A stretch of 64,000 nucleotides of DNA. Origin: Isoetes taiwanensis (lineage: Eukaryota; Streptophyta; Lycopodiopsida; Isoetales; Isoetaceae). This document shows, one piece after another, positions 21,000 through 32,042 of the stretch. The notes beneath the pieces are model-generated. The model did no database searches and had not been told where the DNA came from. It saw only the letters and a program-made list of their open reading frames with translations. A program made the translations under genes and the position numbers. The stretch spans positions 7,339,199 through 7,403,198 of the forward strand of contig JAJEKV010000050.1 of assembly GCA_021234155.1 (NCBI GenBank), given 5' to 3'. How positions within the stretch are numbered: the first letter of the stretch is position 1; each line of letters begins with the position of its first letter.

Positions 21000-22152
21000 A
21001 AGACAAGATATACATGTCGGTATCGCCCCACAAAATGGTGGTGGCGAACGAAAGAATCGCGACCGTCATGAATGCAAAGAAGGTCCATGCTTAAGCATCG
21101 CGGGCCTACCCAACAGCTTATGGGCAGAAGCAGTGGCGGCCGCTTGTCACATTCAGAACAGGTTGCCCAGTGTTGCAGTAAAGGAAGCAGTACCAGAACA
21201 AGTTTGGACTGAACAAAGGCAATCTGTGAAGCGCTTTAAGGTGTACGGGTGTCTAGCCTATATGTTGGTTCCCGAGGAACTCAGGAGGAAGTTGGATGAT
21301 AGGAGCATATGTACGTTTCTGGTTGGCTACGATGAAGAAACGAATGGTTACAGGTTATATGATCCAAACACTCGCAGAATACACATTAGCAGAAATGTGA
21401 TATTTAACGAAAACATCCTATACAAGGATAGGAAGCTGCTTAGCAAGACGGAGATGATAGAATGGGTGCCAGTAGAATATTTGGAAAATGATTCAAGGGC
21501 AAATAAAGAGACAATGCACAATTTTGGGGAGACGGTAAGTTTACCCATAAGAGATGAAATTGACCTTGAAGATGATGAAATTGAGGATACAAGTGAGGAA
21601 GAGGACCGTAACCCGGATGTGGCGCATGAAGTTCTGGCCGATAGTGCGCTACATACTGAGCCAGAGGAAGTGCGTGAAGTATTAGAGCGAGAGGAGGTGC
21701 ATGAAGTCTTAGAGGCTGATAGTGCACCGGAAACTGGACACCGGGAGGAGGAGAGCGGTGAAGCTGTAATTGAAGAAACCAGGGGGAGTACAAGCAGGAC
21801 TCGTCGCAGTGAAGTAGAACGTCTCAAATCTCAACTTCCGTTTGATACAGAAGGATTTGGCAGAAAAGAAAGTGGTAAGACAACAAGACCTCGAAAGCCT
21901 AAGATCTTGTCCTGTACTTTAGAACCAGAAACTGTGGAAGAAGCAGTAACGAGGCCAGATGCAGACTTGTGGAAAGAGGCAATGAGGAATGAAGTAGATT
22001 CGTTCAAACAAACTGGAACCTATGATTTGGTGCGAGACCAAATGGCAAAAATGTTGTCGGTAGTAAGTGGATTTTTAAGATTAAAAAGAAAGGCGGATGG
22101 TCCAATCGAGAGGGTACAAGGCACGCTTGGTTGCCAAGGGATATACAGTTAG
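20941..22152 (+). CDS. Copia integrase C-terminal half and start of reverse transcriptase
   Basis: Continues the integrase after the shift: ANFVREHGIRRQDIHVGIAP, then NGGGERKNRD in place of the usual PQQNGVAERKN (the catalytic Glu is retained). Next come LWAEAVAAACHIQNRLPS and the integrase C-terminal motif VYGCLAYMLVPEELRRKLDD ... FLVGYDEETNGYRLYDPNTR. An acidic linker with the repeated phrase VREVLE/VHEVLE follows (21600-21760). RT begins with DADLWKEAMRNEVDSFKQTG. The frame breaks near 22100, where another frame takes over with LEGVDFKDTFSP. The opening ATG is an accident of the shift. Confidence 0.85.
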   Translation: MEENIVRMNFANFVREHGIRRQDIHVGIAPQNGGGERKNRDRHECKEGPCLSIAGLPNSLWAEAVAAACHIQNRLPSVAVKEAVPEQVWTEQRQSVKRFKVYGCLAYMLVPEELRRKLDDRSICTFLVGYDEETNGYRLYDPNTRRIHISRNVIFNENILYKDRKLLSKTEMIEWVPVEYLENDSRANKETMHNFGETVSLPIRDEIDLEDDEIEDTSEEEDRNPDVAHEVLADSALHTEPEEVREVLEREEVHEVLEADSAPETGHREEESGEAVIEETRGSTSRTRRSEVERLKSQLPFDTEGFGRKESGKTTRPRKPKILSCTLEPETVEEAVTRPDADLWKEAMRNEVDSFKQTGTYDLVRDQMAKMLSVVSGFLRLKRKADGPIERVQGTLGCQGIYS

Positions 22153-22641
22153 AAGGAGTAGATTTTAAGGACACATTCTCACCTATCATTAAGATGACTA
22201 GTCTGAGAGCGCTCGTAGCCATTGCAGTACAAAATGACATGGAGTTGGGTCATATGGATGTCAAGACTGCATTCTTGAATGGGGACTTAAAAGAAGAAAT
22301 CTATATGGAGCAGCCTCATGGATCTGAAAGGAAGTAATATGGTGTGCAAATTAAAAAAGGCTATTTATGGGTCGAGACAGGCATCTAGACAATGGTACTT
22401 ATGCATGAACAATTTTTTGATTGACGGTGGATTCATTAAATTAAAAATAGAAGGTAATCTTTACATGAAAAGGGAAGGAGATAAATGCCTGATGATGGCC
22501 TTATATGTCGATGATTGTGTCATAGCCAATAATGACAAAGCCTTGCTGGATAAGTGTAAACTATTATTGAGAAGCCGATTTCAAATGATCGATCTTGGAG
22601 ATCTTCAAAAAGCTGTTGGGAATGGAAGTAAGAAGAGATAG
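22131..22641 (+). pseudogene. Copia reverse transcriptase core
   Basis: Two frames together carry the RT palm: EGVDFKDTFSPIIKMTSLRA, MELGHMDVKTAFLNGDLKEE (catalytic Asp), YMEQPHG, then after a shift near 22325 KLKKAIYGSRQASRQWY. ALYVDDCVIANND follows, with the YVDD catalytic pair near 22505. The Leu/Tyr-Val-Asp-Asp motif is intact, but the end reads VGNGSKKR then a stop. Two extra bases (GTGT) lie before YLTQKQRYIKK, which is recovered in the next frame. Confidence 0.85.
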
Positions 22642-22653
22642 GGCACGCGGGGT

Positions 22654-23335
22654 GTGTTGTATCTCACTCAAAAACAAAGATATATCAAGAAGATGCTAGT
22701 CAAGTTCAGAATGCTTGATTGCAATGTAGCGAAGACACCATTGGCACCAGGAGTAAAATTGTCAGGAAAGATGTGTCCACAAACACCTGAAGAGGAAAAA
22801 GATATGAAGGGTAGGCCCTATAGGTCACTAGTTGGCAGCCTGTTGTACGCTGCAAACAGCACAAGGCCAGATATTACTTATGCTGTTAATCTTCTCAGCA
22901 GGTTTTTAAATAATCCAGGAAGGGAGCACTGGATAGCCGCAAAAAGGGTACTCAGGTATCTGAAGGGTACCTCAACTCATGGGCTGTGTTTTGAAAGGGG
23001 CATGGAAGATAATCTAGTTGGATATGCAGGTGCAGACTGGGGAGGAGATACTGATGATAGAAAGTCCACTTCTGGATATCTTTGTAAGTTTGGAGGTACG
23101 GCAATATCATGGGTCAGTAAAAAACAAGAGTGTGTTGCAAAATCCGGTCTGAAGCGGGAATATGTGGCGTGTCTTTGGCGTCCGGAAATCATTTGGTTCT
23201 TCGCGAAGGATACTCAAGGAATTAGGGAAGTCGTGCAGGGAACAACAACAATTTATTGTCACAACAAAAGCGGGATAGCAATGAGCAAAAAATCCAGTTT
23301 GTCATTCGCGAACTAAGCACATAGAGGTTAAATCA
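22654..23335 (+). pseudogene. Copia RT C-terminus and RNase H
   Basis: YLTQKQRYIKKMLVKFRMLD starts the thumb region. YRSLVGSLLYAANSTRPDIT, LSRFLNNPGREHWIAAKRVL and YLKGTSTHGL lead into RNase H: GYAGADWGGDTDDRKSTSGY, GGTAISWVSKKQECVAKSG, then CHNKSGIAMSKK. The frame is lost in an A run (AGCAAAAAATCC, one base too many). The other frame continues with the conserved HSRTKHIEV-like ending. A typical D in the N-terminal YADADWAG motif is present as GADW. Confidence 0.85.
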
Positions 23336-23484
23336 CCATTTCATTCGAGATGAAGTAGAAAGGGGTGAAATAAATGTAGAATACATTCCTACTTGCATTA
23401 CAACAAAGTGGATATGTTGACTAAGGTTCTTCTTGAACCAAAACTTCATGTTGCAAAGGAACAAGTAGGAATTATGAGTCATCT

Positions 23485-23497
23485 GGTGAGGGGAGAA
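23485..23497 (+). promoter_or_regulatory. Polypurine tract
   Basis: GGTGAGGGGAGAA immediately upstream of the 3' LTR, where plus-strand DNA synthesis would be primed. Confidence 0.75.
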
Positions 23498-23956
23498 TGA
23501 TGGAAATCCAGGCAGTCTGCAGCCACCGCGATTACACGTGTCATGGCGTGATAGCTCCACACTCACACGGTTTGGAAAGCGGCGGTTCAGGGAAGTCGAT
23601 AAAAGGAGGTCGAATCGATGCAAACGGACCGCGAGAGGTGGAGGCAGATCGAACTAAAGGAGGAAGCCCGATTGGTTTTCTAGTGGCCGTTTGGCATAGG
23701 AGCGAGGCGAAGTCACGAAATTAACCCCGCAGTCTAGCGTAATCTGAGGCCGGATCATCCCTTTGTGTAATCGTGCGTTTGAAGCGGTGGACTGGGCTGA
23801 GTGATTCGCGAGAGACACACAAGCCGATCCGAGTGTGCGCAATAGTTGAAGCCATCGGCCAGAGAAGCTTGGGCTGTCGGAGCAACCCGAAAGGGTTATC
23901 GGTTTGGGTTATCGAGAAAAATCCACGAGGGAGATACAATTCACCAATTATTAACA
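23498..23956 (+). repeat. 3' LTR of the copia element
   Basis: 459 bp, beginning TGATGGAAATCC and ending ATTATTAACA, so the TG...CA ends are intact here. It pairs with 18713-19153. Confidence 0.88.
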
Positions 23957-24433
23957 GGTCCAAACAAGGAAGGTGTGTCTTTTGGCATGTGATGATAAGC
24001 GAGGATGCGGCTTAGCTCCCATAGGCTTGGGGTTGAAGTAGGGCGTTGGAGTAATATTCCCCATGAATTGAGATTTTGCAAAGTATGCAATATGGGAGAA
24101 GTAGAAGATGAACTACATGTCATCGTAAGGTGCCCGCCATACTTTCGGGGGATCGAGATAAGTACAATATCCATTCAAACTCTTTCTTTGGAATTCTTTG
24201 ATATGCCCGACATCACATTGGGAAATACTTGAAGGAAATATTGATCTGAGAGAGAAAGTTAATGAGTATTAAAGAGTGTAATGTTATACATGATGAGAGA
24301 TGGGAAGAGTCTAATGCATTCTTGTCGAAAGATGCATTAGAGGATATCTTTATAACGTTGAATATGTACATTGATTGTCTCATAGACACAGTGGTCTCTG
24401 AGGCGTAATAAATACAACATTTCATTTCATTTC

Positions 24434-24436
<3 letters not shown>
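23957..24436 (+). pseudogene. LINE A, 3' part with tail
   Basis: Continuation of LINE A after the copia insertion, beginning with the second GGTCC. It encodes the C-terminal zinc-finger region of ORF2 in shifted frames (LGVEVGRWSNIPHELRFCKV, CNMGEVEDELHVIVRCPPYF: CX2C...H...C pattern). A 3' untranslated region ends CATAGACACAGTGGTC...AATAAATACAACA and then (ATTTC)n. Compared with LINE C, about 470 bp are missing just after the insertion point. The element ends directly in (TC)n. Confidence 0.8.

Positions 24437-24495
<59 letters not shown>
24437..24495. repeat. (TC)n microsatellite between LINE A and LINE B
   Basis: About 59 bp of pure TC, joining the 3' tail of LINE A to the truncated 5' end of LINE B without other sequence. 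Confidence 0.97.
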
Positions 24496-24499
<4 letters not shown>

Positions 24500-25478
24500 G
24501 GCACTATATGCAATCTGAGAGAAGGTGTGTGAATCTTGACATTTGGAACTTTGAAATGAAACGATGCTCTTTAAAGTATTGGTACAAACGGTTATACTAT
24601 ATGGTTGTGAAGCACAGGGGTCCGTGCCCTCCTCGCTAATGATGGGTGGAAAAAGGTGGAAAAAATACAAAAGAAATTTTTTTCACACGGGCTGAGGCAC
24701 TAAAATGCAAACGCCATATAATATGATGTTAGGAGAGTCTTGGGATGATACCCCTTGAAGCTGAAGCTCTTTGCAAAACCTACGTTATCTGCATAAGGTT
24801 TTATATGATATGCCCGTGAATAGCTTGCCAAGAATTGCTGCAGAGAGTAGTGACAAAGGTTGGTATCTTGATATTAGTAGATGGCTGGTGAAATGGGGAT
24901 GGATATTCACGAATGCGGATGAATCGGGAAGATATTGAGGGATGGGTTCTAAGAGTGTTCTCACTAAGACATGGAGATGCCACCGTGAAGAAAGAGTACT
25001 ATCGGACTCGGATGAATCCCACATTGAAGGCGTAAGATATCTTAGTGAACCCATATCTATGAGGCATAGGCAAGCAATTCTTGAGGATCCGGTTAAGCTC
25101 GCACCATCTTGGTGTGGAGGTAGGGAGATGGGCGGACATCGCTCATGATCTTAGACAACGCCAACTTGTGTAGTGACGGTGTGGTGGAGGATGAGGCTCA
25201 TATCTTACTTTGTTGCCGTGCTTATTCGGACTTAAGAGTCATACATGGGATCAGTGCTACCTCCCTTGAGGAGTTCTTTTCGGTACCAGGGGCATCCATT
25301 GGGGATATATTGTTGACATTCTTAAACATAGAGATGCTTGTTTGAAAAATCGGAAGGTACATAAGATTGAGATAGAGGAGCCCAGTGTGTTACTCTCGGA
25401 AGATGCAATTGGATGACTTGTTTTATAATTTTGAATGTAACTTGTAAACGTCTCATAGACACGGTGGTATTTCATTTC

Positions 25479-25481
<3 letters not shown>
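24496..25481 (+). pseudogene. LINE B, 5'-truncated ORF2 C-terminal part
   Basis: Begins at the last TC with LKALYAI, equivalent to the GGLKALYSM block of the other copies. It continues VLVQTVILYGCEA, KMQTPYNMMLGESW, HLGVEVGRWADIAHDL-like and DGVVEDEAHILLCCRAYSDL (zinc-finger region), then ATSLEEFFSVPGASIGDI. It ends with a 3' untranslated region carrying TCTCATAGACACGGTGG and two ATTTC units. Several frameshifts are present. It is therefore the same family as LINEs A and C but truncated further. Confidence 0.8.

Positions 25482-25536
<55 letters not shown>
25482..25536. repeat. (TC)n(AC)n compound microsatellite between LINE B and LINE C
   Basis: About 36 bp of TC followed by about 20 bp of CA, then AAATGGTTCTCTCTCTATCT before LINE C begins. 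Confidence 0.96.
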
Positions 25537-25555
25537 AATGGTTCTCTCTCTATCT

Positions 25556-27142
25556 ACGTAGTAATTTATGGGAGAGAATGGAGGCCCTAGGGGTACCAAT
25601 TGAGCTTAGGCATGCAAATGAAGATACTTTATGATAAAGTTTTGGTACAGCTATCATCCCCTACATTGAGCAATGCTTGAGATGTGGTAGAAAGTAATAT
25701 TGGAGTGAAGCAAGGGTGCCCATTGTAAGCCCACACTATTTGGCCTATTCATAGACCAACTCTGAGGCTTGGATGTCTGAATATGGCGGGGAGGGGACCC
25801 CATTGTTTAGATGCATGGTTCTGTTGCTCTTATATGCTGATGATGTTGTTCTTCTTTCCCGTTCGATGGAAGGCATGCGAGAAACATTTAGATCTTGTTT
25901 GCACATTTACGTGAACAAAAACTATGAGGGTAAATATGTCAAAGACTAAGATGATGGTATTTGGGACAAATAAAATAGATCATCTTAAATTCCTCTATTA
26001 TGGAGAACACATTGGAAATTGTCACCTCATATAAGTATCTAGGGATACATGTAGACAAGGGGCATAGCTGGAACTCTGGCTGTTGAGCATAGAGTAAATG
26101 GAGGCCTGAAAGCATTATATAGCATGCACAAAAAGTGGAAAAGCGAAAATATGGGACTTTAGCTTTGAAGCGTGCATTATATCGTGTCTTTGGTCCAAAC
26201 AGTTTTTGCTCTATGGGTGTGAAGTATGGGGGCAGGGATTATCACAGAGAATCTTTGGAAAAAGGTTGAGAAAGTGCTGAGAAGAAGTTCTTGAGAACAG
26301 AATTGGGTACTAAAGCTCAAACTCCATATGATATCTTTGCTTGTAGAGTGTGGCATGATGCCACTAGAGGCCAAGCCTTATGCTTGAGTAACGCTTACAT
26401 ATCTCTCTAAGTTGCTATTTGATATGCCGGAAGAGATAGCTTACCAAGGCTAGCATTAGAAGAAACAAGAGACAAGGGATGGTACTTTCGGATATTAGGG
26501 AATGGATGAGGAAGTGGGGATGGACATTCATGGTATAATGGAGAATAAGGGCAATCTAAGAGAATGGGTGCATGAGCACCTCATTAGAAGAAGTTGGAGA
26601 GTCCCTGAGACAAAAAACATTTCTATAGACGGTATATAAATCCCACTCTCCAAGAGGCCAAATACCTGAAGGAAGGTGTGTCTTTTGGCGCCAGACGGAT
26701 GATAAGCGGGGATCTTGGCTTAGCTCCCATAGGCTTGGGGTTGAAGTAGGACGTTGGAGTAATATTCCCCATGAATTGAGATTTTGCAAAGTATGCAATA
26801 TGGGAGAAGTAGAAGATGAATTACATGTCATCGTAAGGTGCCCGTCATACTCGAATTCGAGATAAGTACAAGATCCATTCAAACTCTTTCTTGGAATTCT
26901 TTGATCTGCACTGGACATCACATTGGGAAATACTTGAAGGAAATATTGATATAGAGAGAACAGGTTAATGAGTATTAAAGATTGTAATGTTACACATGAT
27001 GAGAGATGGGAAGAGTCTAATGCATTCTTGTCGGGAGAAGATGCATTAGAGGATATCTTTATAACGTTGAATATGTACATTGATCGTCTCATAGACACGT
27101 GGTCTGAGGCGTAATAAATACAACATTTCATTTCAATTCATT
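25556..27142 (+). pseudogene. LINE C, 5'-truncated ORF2
   Basis: Starts at CGTAGTAATTTATGGGAGAG, a sequence also present inside LINE A at about 18085. It carries the RT palm (YADDVVLL-type at about 25839), the YLGIHVDKGHSWNSG-like region, the LYGCEVWG-like block near 26205, and the C-terminal zinc-finger region near 26790 (FCKVCNMGEVEDELHVIVRC). The 3' untranslated region ends in AATAAATACAACATTTCATT and runs into (TC)n. It has many 1-2 base indels. LINE C supplies the uninterrupted version of the site where the copia element landed in LINE A. Confidence 0.8.
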
Positions 27143-27334
<192 letters not shown>

Positions 27335-27649
27335 GTCATGCCCACATGCTGCAAAAAAAAATCCATCTCTCGTCACATCGGTTCCTCCCGAAATGTCGTA
27401 TTTTTTGGGAGGAGAGGAGAGACGATTGTCTCTCGAGGCTTAACCCTCTGTTATTGGCGGAAATTTTGGTGTTTGCGGATTATTGATCGTGCATCAATTC
27501 CGGCCGACTAGAAAAATGTGGGATAATTCGATCGTAACGTTCAATTCGGGCCAAATTGTGGGATATTCAAGCACTGTATTTCTTGGTTCGTGGGCTATGT
27601 GGGATAATTCATTTCTAGTTTTCACTCCCCATTCTTTTCGATTCCGGCC

Positions 27650-29021
27650 ACTAAACCATGGATCCGGTCATTCTTGGTATGATTGCCATGCTATTTCGGG
27701 GCTTTGACACTTTCGGTTTGCATTACGTGAGATCTTGTTTGCAGCTATTGGAACTCAACGAGCTCGAAGATCCAATGAATCTGCTCGATGATGATGTTTT
27801 AGAAGACAACAATGGTATGTTTTTTTTTTTGTGCATCTGCAGCGTTAATGGTTCGGGTTCCAAAGAGGGTTAGAAGACCACCACGAAGATTTTGGATTGC
27901 TCCAAGGCAGAGAGAACACAATGGGATAATATAGATAACCACGCATGGAATTGTATAGCTTCCTTTGAAGATGATATGTGGCACCAATTTTACAGGGATG
28001 AAGAGAGCCACATTTGAGAGATTGGTAGGTTTAATTGTGCCCTATCTTGTCGGGCCGGGTATTAAAGTAAGGCCCCTGTTGATCCGAGGAAAGCGGTTGC
28101 TATGGTTACGTTTTTCTTGCACACGGATATGCCATTACATGTCGGTCGAGAGATTTTATGTTGGGAAAGCAAATCACGCAGAAATATACCAAGAAAGTCA
28201 CGCTTGTATTGGCTTCAAGACAATCTTTGTACAAACATTTTGTTGCAATGCCTACAGGTGCAAGATTAATCCAGTGTATTAAGGAATTCCATGATGCAAC
28301 TGGGTTGCCCAATGTATATGGTGCAGTTGACGGTTCCCATATTTTTTTATGGAGGAAACCCAAAAAAAAGGACAATGGGGAAGACTATTACAGCAGACAT
28401 AAGAGGCACTCATGTCTCATGCAAGGAATTGTTACACATAGCAGATTGTTTATAAATGTTTGTGTGACGAGCAAGGTTTCGATCCATGATTCCAACCAGT
28501 TCAAGAAAAGCTCCATTTACAATAAAATTGCCTCAAAACAAATTTTACAGGAACCTGTGGTGACCCTGAGTGGTAGAAAACTGAAGAAAGGGCAGCCTAC
28601 TGACCAGGAAGTTCAGGTAAATATTCCACCATTACTGTTAGGTGATTCAGCTTATTCCAGCAGGCCCTTTCTCCTTAAAGTCTTTCCTCAAAATCAGGGT
28701 GCATATGGAAAGTTTAACAGAAGGATCTGTAGGGGCAGAGTGTGTGTAGAGAATGGATTTGGGATTGTCAAGGAAAAGTTTAGAATTCTGAAACACTTGC
28801 CTGTGCATGTTGGCAAAGCCTCCAAGATTATACATGCATGTTGTGTTCTTTGGAACTTTTGTATAATGGAAGACAAGGGTTGGGATATGCTGCCAATTGA
28901 AGAAGACCCTCCACCAATATATTACTATGAAACAGAAGCTATTAACAGGTCCTTAAAAAAACAGGGTGATCAAATGAGGCACGTGCTATTTGAGAATTTG
29001 GATGGCCATGTCATCCTTTGA
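27650..29021 (+). pseudogene. PIF/Harbinger-type transposase
   Basis: The main open frame (28158-29021, 287 codons) is a DDE_Tnp_4 domain. YGAVDGSHIFLW gives the first Asp, LLLGDSAYSSRPFLL the second, and VENGFGIVKEKFRILK the Glu. Between them, YYSRHKRHSCLMQGIV is the typical Y-x-R-K region. Upstream frames supply the helix-turn-helix part in pieces: RPPRRFWIAPRQREH, FEDDMWHQFYR, KRATFERLVGLIVPYL, and RFYVGKANHAEIYQE (cf. VGKST..EI). At least three shifts lie between 27.8 and 28.2 kb. Such an enzyme cuts and pastes the element with a 3-bp TWA target. The catalytic half is intact. Terminal repeats were not identified with confidence. Confidence 0.85.
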
Positions 29022-30300
29022 ATGAATGAATTTTTGCAACCAAAAGAATGAAATTAATCCTCAATTGTGTTTGATATGATCTCTTTAATTCTGTTTTGTC
29101 AATCGATTGTTACAAAATGTTACAAAGTTAAATGTGTTTGTGGTCTGATTTTTGTGCTCGAAAACCTGTCATTATCAGAATTTTACAGCAGATCACATGC
29201 ATTTCTGAGACAAATGACTTCACACTGATACACATAAAATATTATAGAATTTCAACAACAGTGGAAAAAGAAGGTAAACAAGTTTTATATTCAAAAGAAA
29301 TACAATTACATTTTTTTTCTTTGCCTTTGTTCAAAACGGTCGCGATATCTCATCACCGGGTTACAATCATAGTGCATAGGAAAACAAAGAGCATAAGGCA
29401 CTCCTCCCAAAGGGCATAGGCAATCTGCATGGGAAATATCCACAGGTTTCTTACACAAGAAAACTCGGCAAAAAAAAAACATGGCATGCAAGCCATTTTC
29501 CACATAACAATATACATTTTCAAATAGAAAATAGGAAACAAAAACAAAAAGATGTAACATAAACTTTTTATCCACTAGATCCCGGGACAAAGATCACAGC
29601 GGAAGGTTATGTTTATTATCTCTTCAAGGCACCATTTTTCATTCACTTTGGCGTATTACGGTCTCCATGTGGGCCGTCCACATTCTGGCGAAATTAAGCA
29701 GCCCATTCAAAACCTCTGGATCAATAGAAACCCCATCCAAAAAAAAAGTTGTGGATTTATGCTGTTTTGAGTAATTGCGGTGGATCTTCTTGTGGGTCAA
29801 AACTTCCACTTCGGTTTGTAGGCTTTGAAACGCAAGAAGGAGGAAAAGCGGCTTTCTTGTTCGTCTTCATGAGAAACATAATTTTCTTGGCCCGATTCTC
29901 CAAACTTACGAGGCATTTATTTGAATCTACCGAGAATCCCCACTTGTGGGGAAGAACTTCCTCACTAGAAGTGGGCGGGGATCGTGGTCGAGTAATAGGG
30001 TAACTCGAGGAAGAGGACGGTAGTTGGTGGAGTTCTATAAGATGAGGATTTGGGATGAGCTCGAGCTCGAAGAGCTCGAGCTAGGGCTTGAGAGCGTGGG
30101 CTTTTCGCTCCGCGACTCTCTCCATTTCTTTCAATAGGCTTGCATGCAAGAATTGGAGGAAGCTTAAGTAGCCTTTTACAATTTGGATGATCGTGACTAG
30201 TAGGCAATATTTAATACTAAAAACCGGGGCTGTACAACTTCTTTAATATTTAAGAATCTTGGTGGGTTTTGAGACAGTTCAAAAAAAGAATTTCTAAAAA
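29022..30300. other. Unassigned interval between the two Harbinger-type ORFs
   Basis: AT-rich, with no recognised domain. It contains a perfect hairpin sequence at 30058-30082 and a minus-strand fragment of uncertain nature near 29600-29750 (NEKWCLEEIINITF). Confidence 0.35.
30058..30082. repeat. Perfect 11-bp inverted repeat with 3-nt loop
   Basis: AGCTCGAGCTC, loop GAA, GAGCTCGAGCT. Each arm is itself near-palindromic (GAGCTC and CTCGAG). Confidence 0.9.
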
Positions 30301-30309
30301 GCAAATAAC

Positions 30310-31560
30310 GAAAAGCGAACCTTTATTCTTTCTTGTTGGCGACAAGTTTGGCAATTTCCAGCAATGTCTCCTTTGTCATTTCACATATGCTTTGAGTCAT
30401 TGCGACCATGGACTCTGCAATTTTCAGGCCCTGTTTGCGGACCTTATTGTTTCCATTCCACGACCAACTCAATTTTTTCTTGCACTTTCTTCTTTGAGGA
30501 AATCTAATTTCTTCACTTGATGTCCCCAAATGTGCTTGCCATCACGATATTCCCATTGCAATGTCCTCATCTATTTGCAACTTTGGACTTCTTTCTACTT
30601 GTAGGTTTTCCACAAACTCGGGCTGATTACATCTTTGCTGATCTAGGACTTGAAGAATCTATGCGGTTTTCACAATGGGTGTCCTATTGATTGGATTTTA
30701 CGGCATCACTTTGGAATTTTCTTTCGGTTTCCGTGTTCACATCATTGTTTGAATTGGGTGGATCAGCAAATTGGTCTTCAAATCTTTTGATCTGTTCCAA
30801 CATTTCAAAAAAGCATCATTCATGAAAGATTACGAGTAATTAGTATGCAAGTCTGCGAACCTCGAAAGCTTCATTGCCAAATTCACCATCATCACCAAGC
30901 ACCGGTATTGGATTATCGAGAGGTGACACCATATTTGACTTCTTCCATTCCTGTCATACCACTTTGCCAACTGGATGGTTCCGAGACACAATATGGCTAC
31001 AAGCCTCCTTCTCATCTTTAAATTTAGCTTGCAGGCTTATCCCATTTGTTCTTTAGTCGCTGTCTCCGCTCCACTAAACCCCAACAAAGGGGCTGCAATT
31101 TCATCATAATTTCCCTCCATTGTGTGTTGGAGAGGTTGAGGGTGCCTCCTCGTTACCAATTTCATCTCGTTCGGAGATTGAGGAATGTGGAGACACCGTG
31201 ATCACATCCATTGCACGGGACTTCCTATTCTTTGTGTCTATCACTTTTGAATTTTCCTTCTCATGCACAACAATAGCCAAAGCGAGAATCGGTTTGTAAG
31301 ATTCACTCACAATATTGGAGGATGCCCGATTTAATTTGAATACACGCTTGGATCTCTTTTCTTTTGGATGTCTTGAAGAAGGAATTGGCTCGAATTAGTC
31401 TCAATTGCACATCCATGGAGATCGGGCTGTCATTTTCCGGGTCCTTCTTGGTGCCATTTTTTCAATCCGAGGAGGCACGAAAGGCTTGCTTTTCTTGGCA
31501 AAAGCGGTCGAGAGGCCTTAGACATCCTAATCAATTAATTGATTGGGAATAAGGGCGACA
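30310..31560 (-). pseudogene. Probable Myb/SANT-like accessory protein of a Harbinger element
   Basis: Minus-strand frames contain RLKNKWDK near 31050, like the R-NKWDKLK box of plant Myb/SANT-like domains. Further on is an acidic linker (FEDQFADPPNSNNDVN near 30760). The C-terminal helix is basic then amphipathic (KVRKQGLKIAESMVAMTQSI ... CEMTKETLLEIAKLVANKKE, 30323-30450). PIF/Harbinger elements carry such a second ORF, whose protein helps the transposase bind DNA and enter the nucleus. The convergent placement opposite the transposase at 27.65-29.02 kb fits that arrangement. Several frameshifts are present. The family call is inferred from weak motifs. Confidence 0.45.
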
Positions 31561-31954
31561 TAAAAGGAAATTGACGATCGAAATTAATGAACGAATGCAC
31601 AAAAACATAATGAAAATGCACTGCGTGATCGGATGAATACGGATCGTGTCGGCTAATTGCTTGGTTGGATACTTGGAGCAAGAATTAAAGCGACCTTGAA
31701 GATCAAGAAACAGGGAAATAAATACAGGTATTGATTAATGGGAAACATTTCGGCGATTTTTTCAAAAAAAATTGGGCTAATTGTTTGGTTAGTGGGCAAT
31801 GAAAACGCCCCTAACTTGGTTGTTGAGGCTTTAATCATCTCGAGGTGAGAGTTGGGTTTTCCCACTCTCACCCATCTCTCCCATCTCCCCCATCTCTCAT
31901 CTCTGTTCTCTCTGTTATTCTCTCTCGTCAACTCTAAGTGGCACATGTGGCCAA

Positions 31955-31958
<4 letters not shown>
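31561..31958. other. Unassigned, ending in degenerate CT-rich DNA
   Basis: No gene recognised. From about 31859 the sequence becomes an imperfect CATCTCTCCCATCTC-type pyrimidine stretch leading into pure (TC)n. Confidence 0.35.

Positions 31959-32038
<80 letters not shown>
31959..32038. repeat. (TC)n microsatellite at the 5' end of LINE D
   Basis: 80 bp of pure TC, directly followed by GGCGATGGCGATGGCGGCTG, the start of the most complete LINE. Confidence 0.97.
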
Positions 32039-32040
<2 letters not shown>

Positions 32041-32042
32041 CG

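Larger units (their letters stand above)
18713..23956 (+). mobile_element. Ty1/copia LTR retrotransposon, complete but decayed
   Basis: 5,244 bp with two LTRs (18713-19153 and 23498-23956), a primer-binding site, gag, protease region, integrase, reverse transcriptase, RNase H (in the copia order with integrase before RT) and a polypurine tract. It is flanked by GGTCC duplications and inserted in LINE A. LTRs differ by many small indels, and pol has at least five frameshifts, so the copy is not active. It is the youngest layer at this locus because it splits the LINE. Confidence 0.9.
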
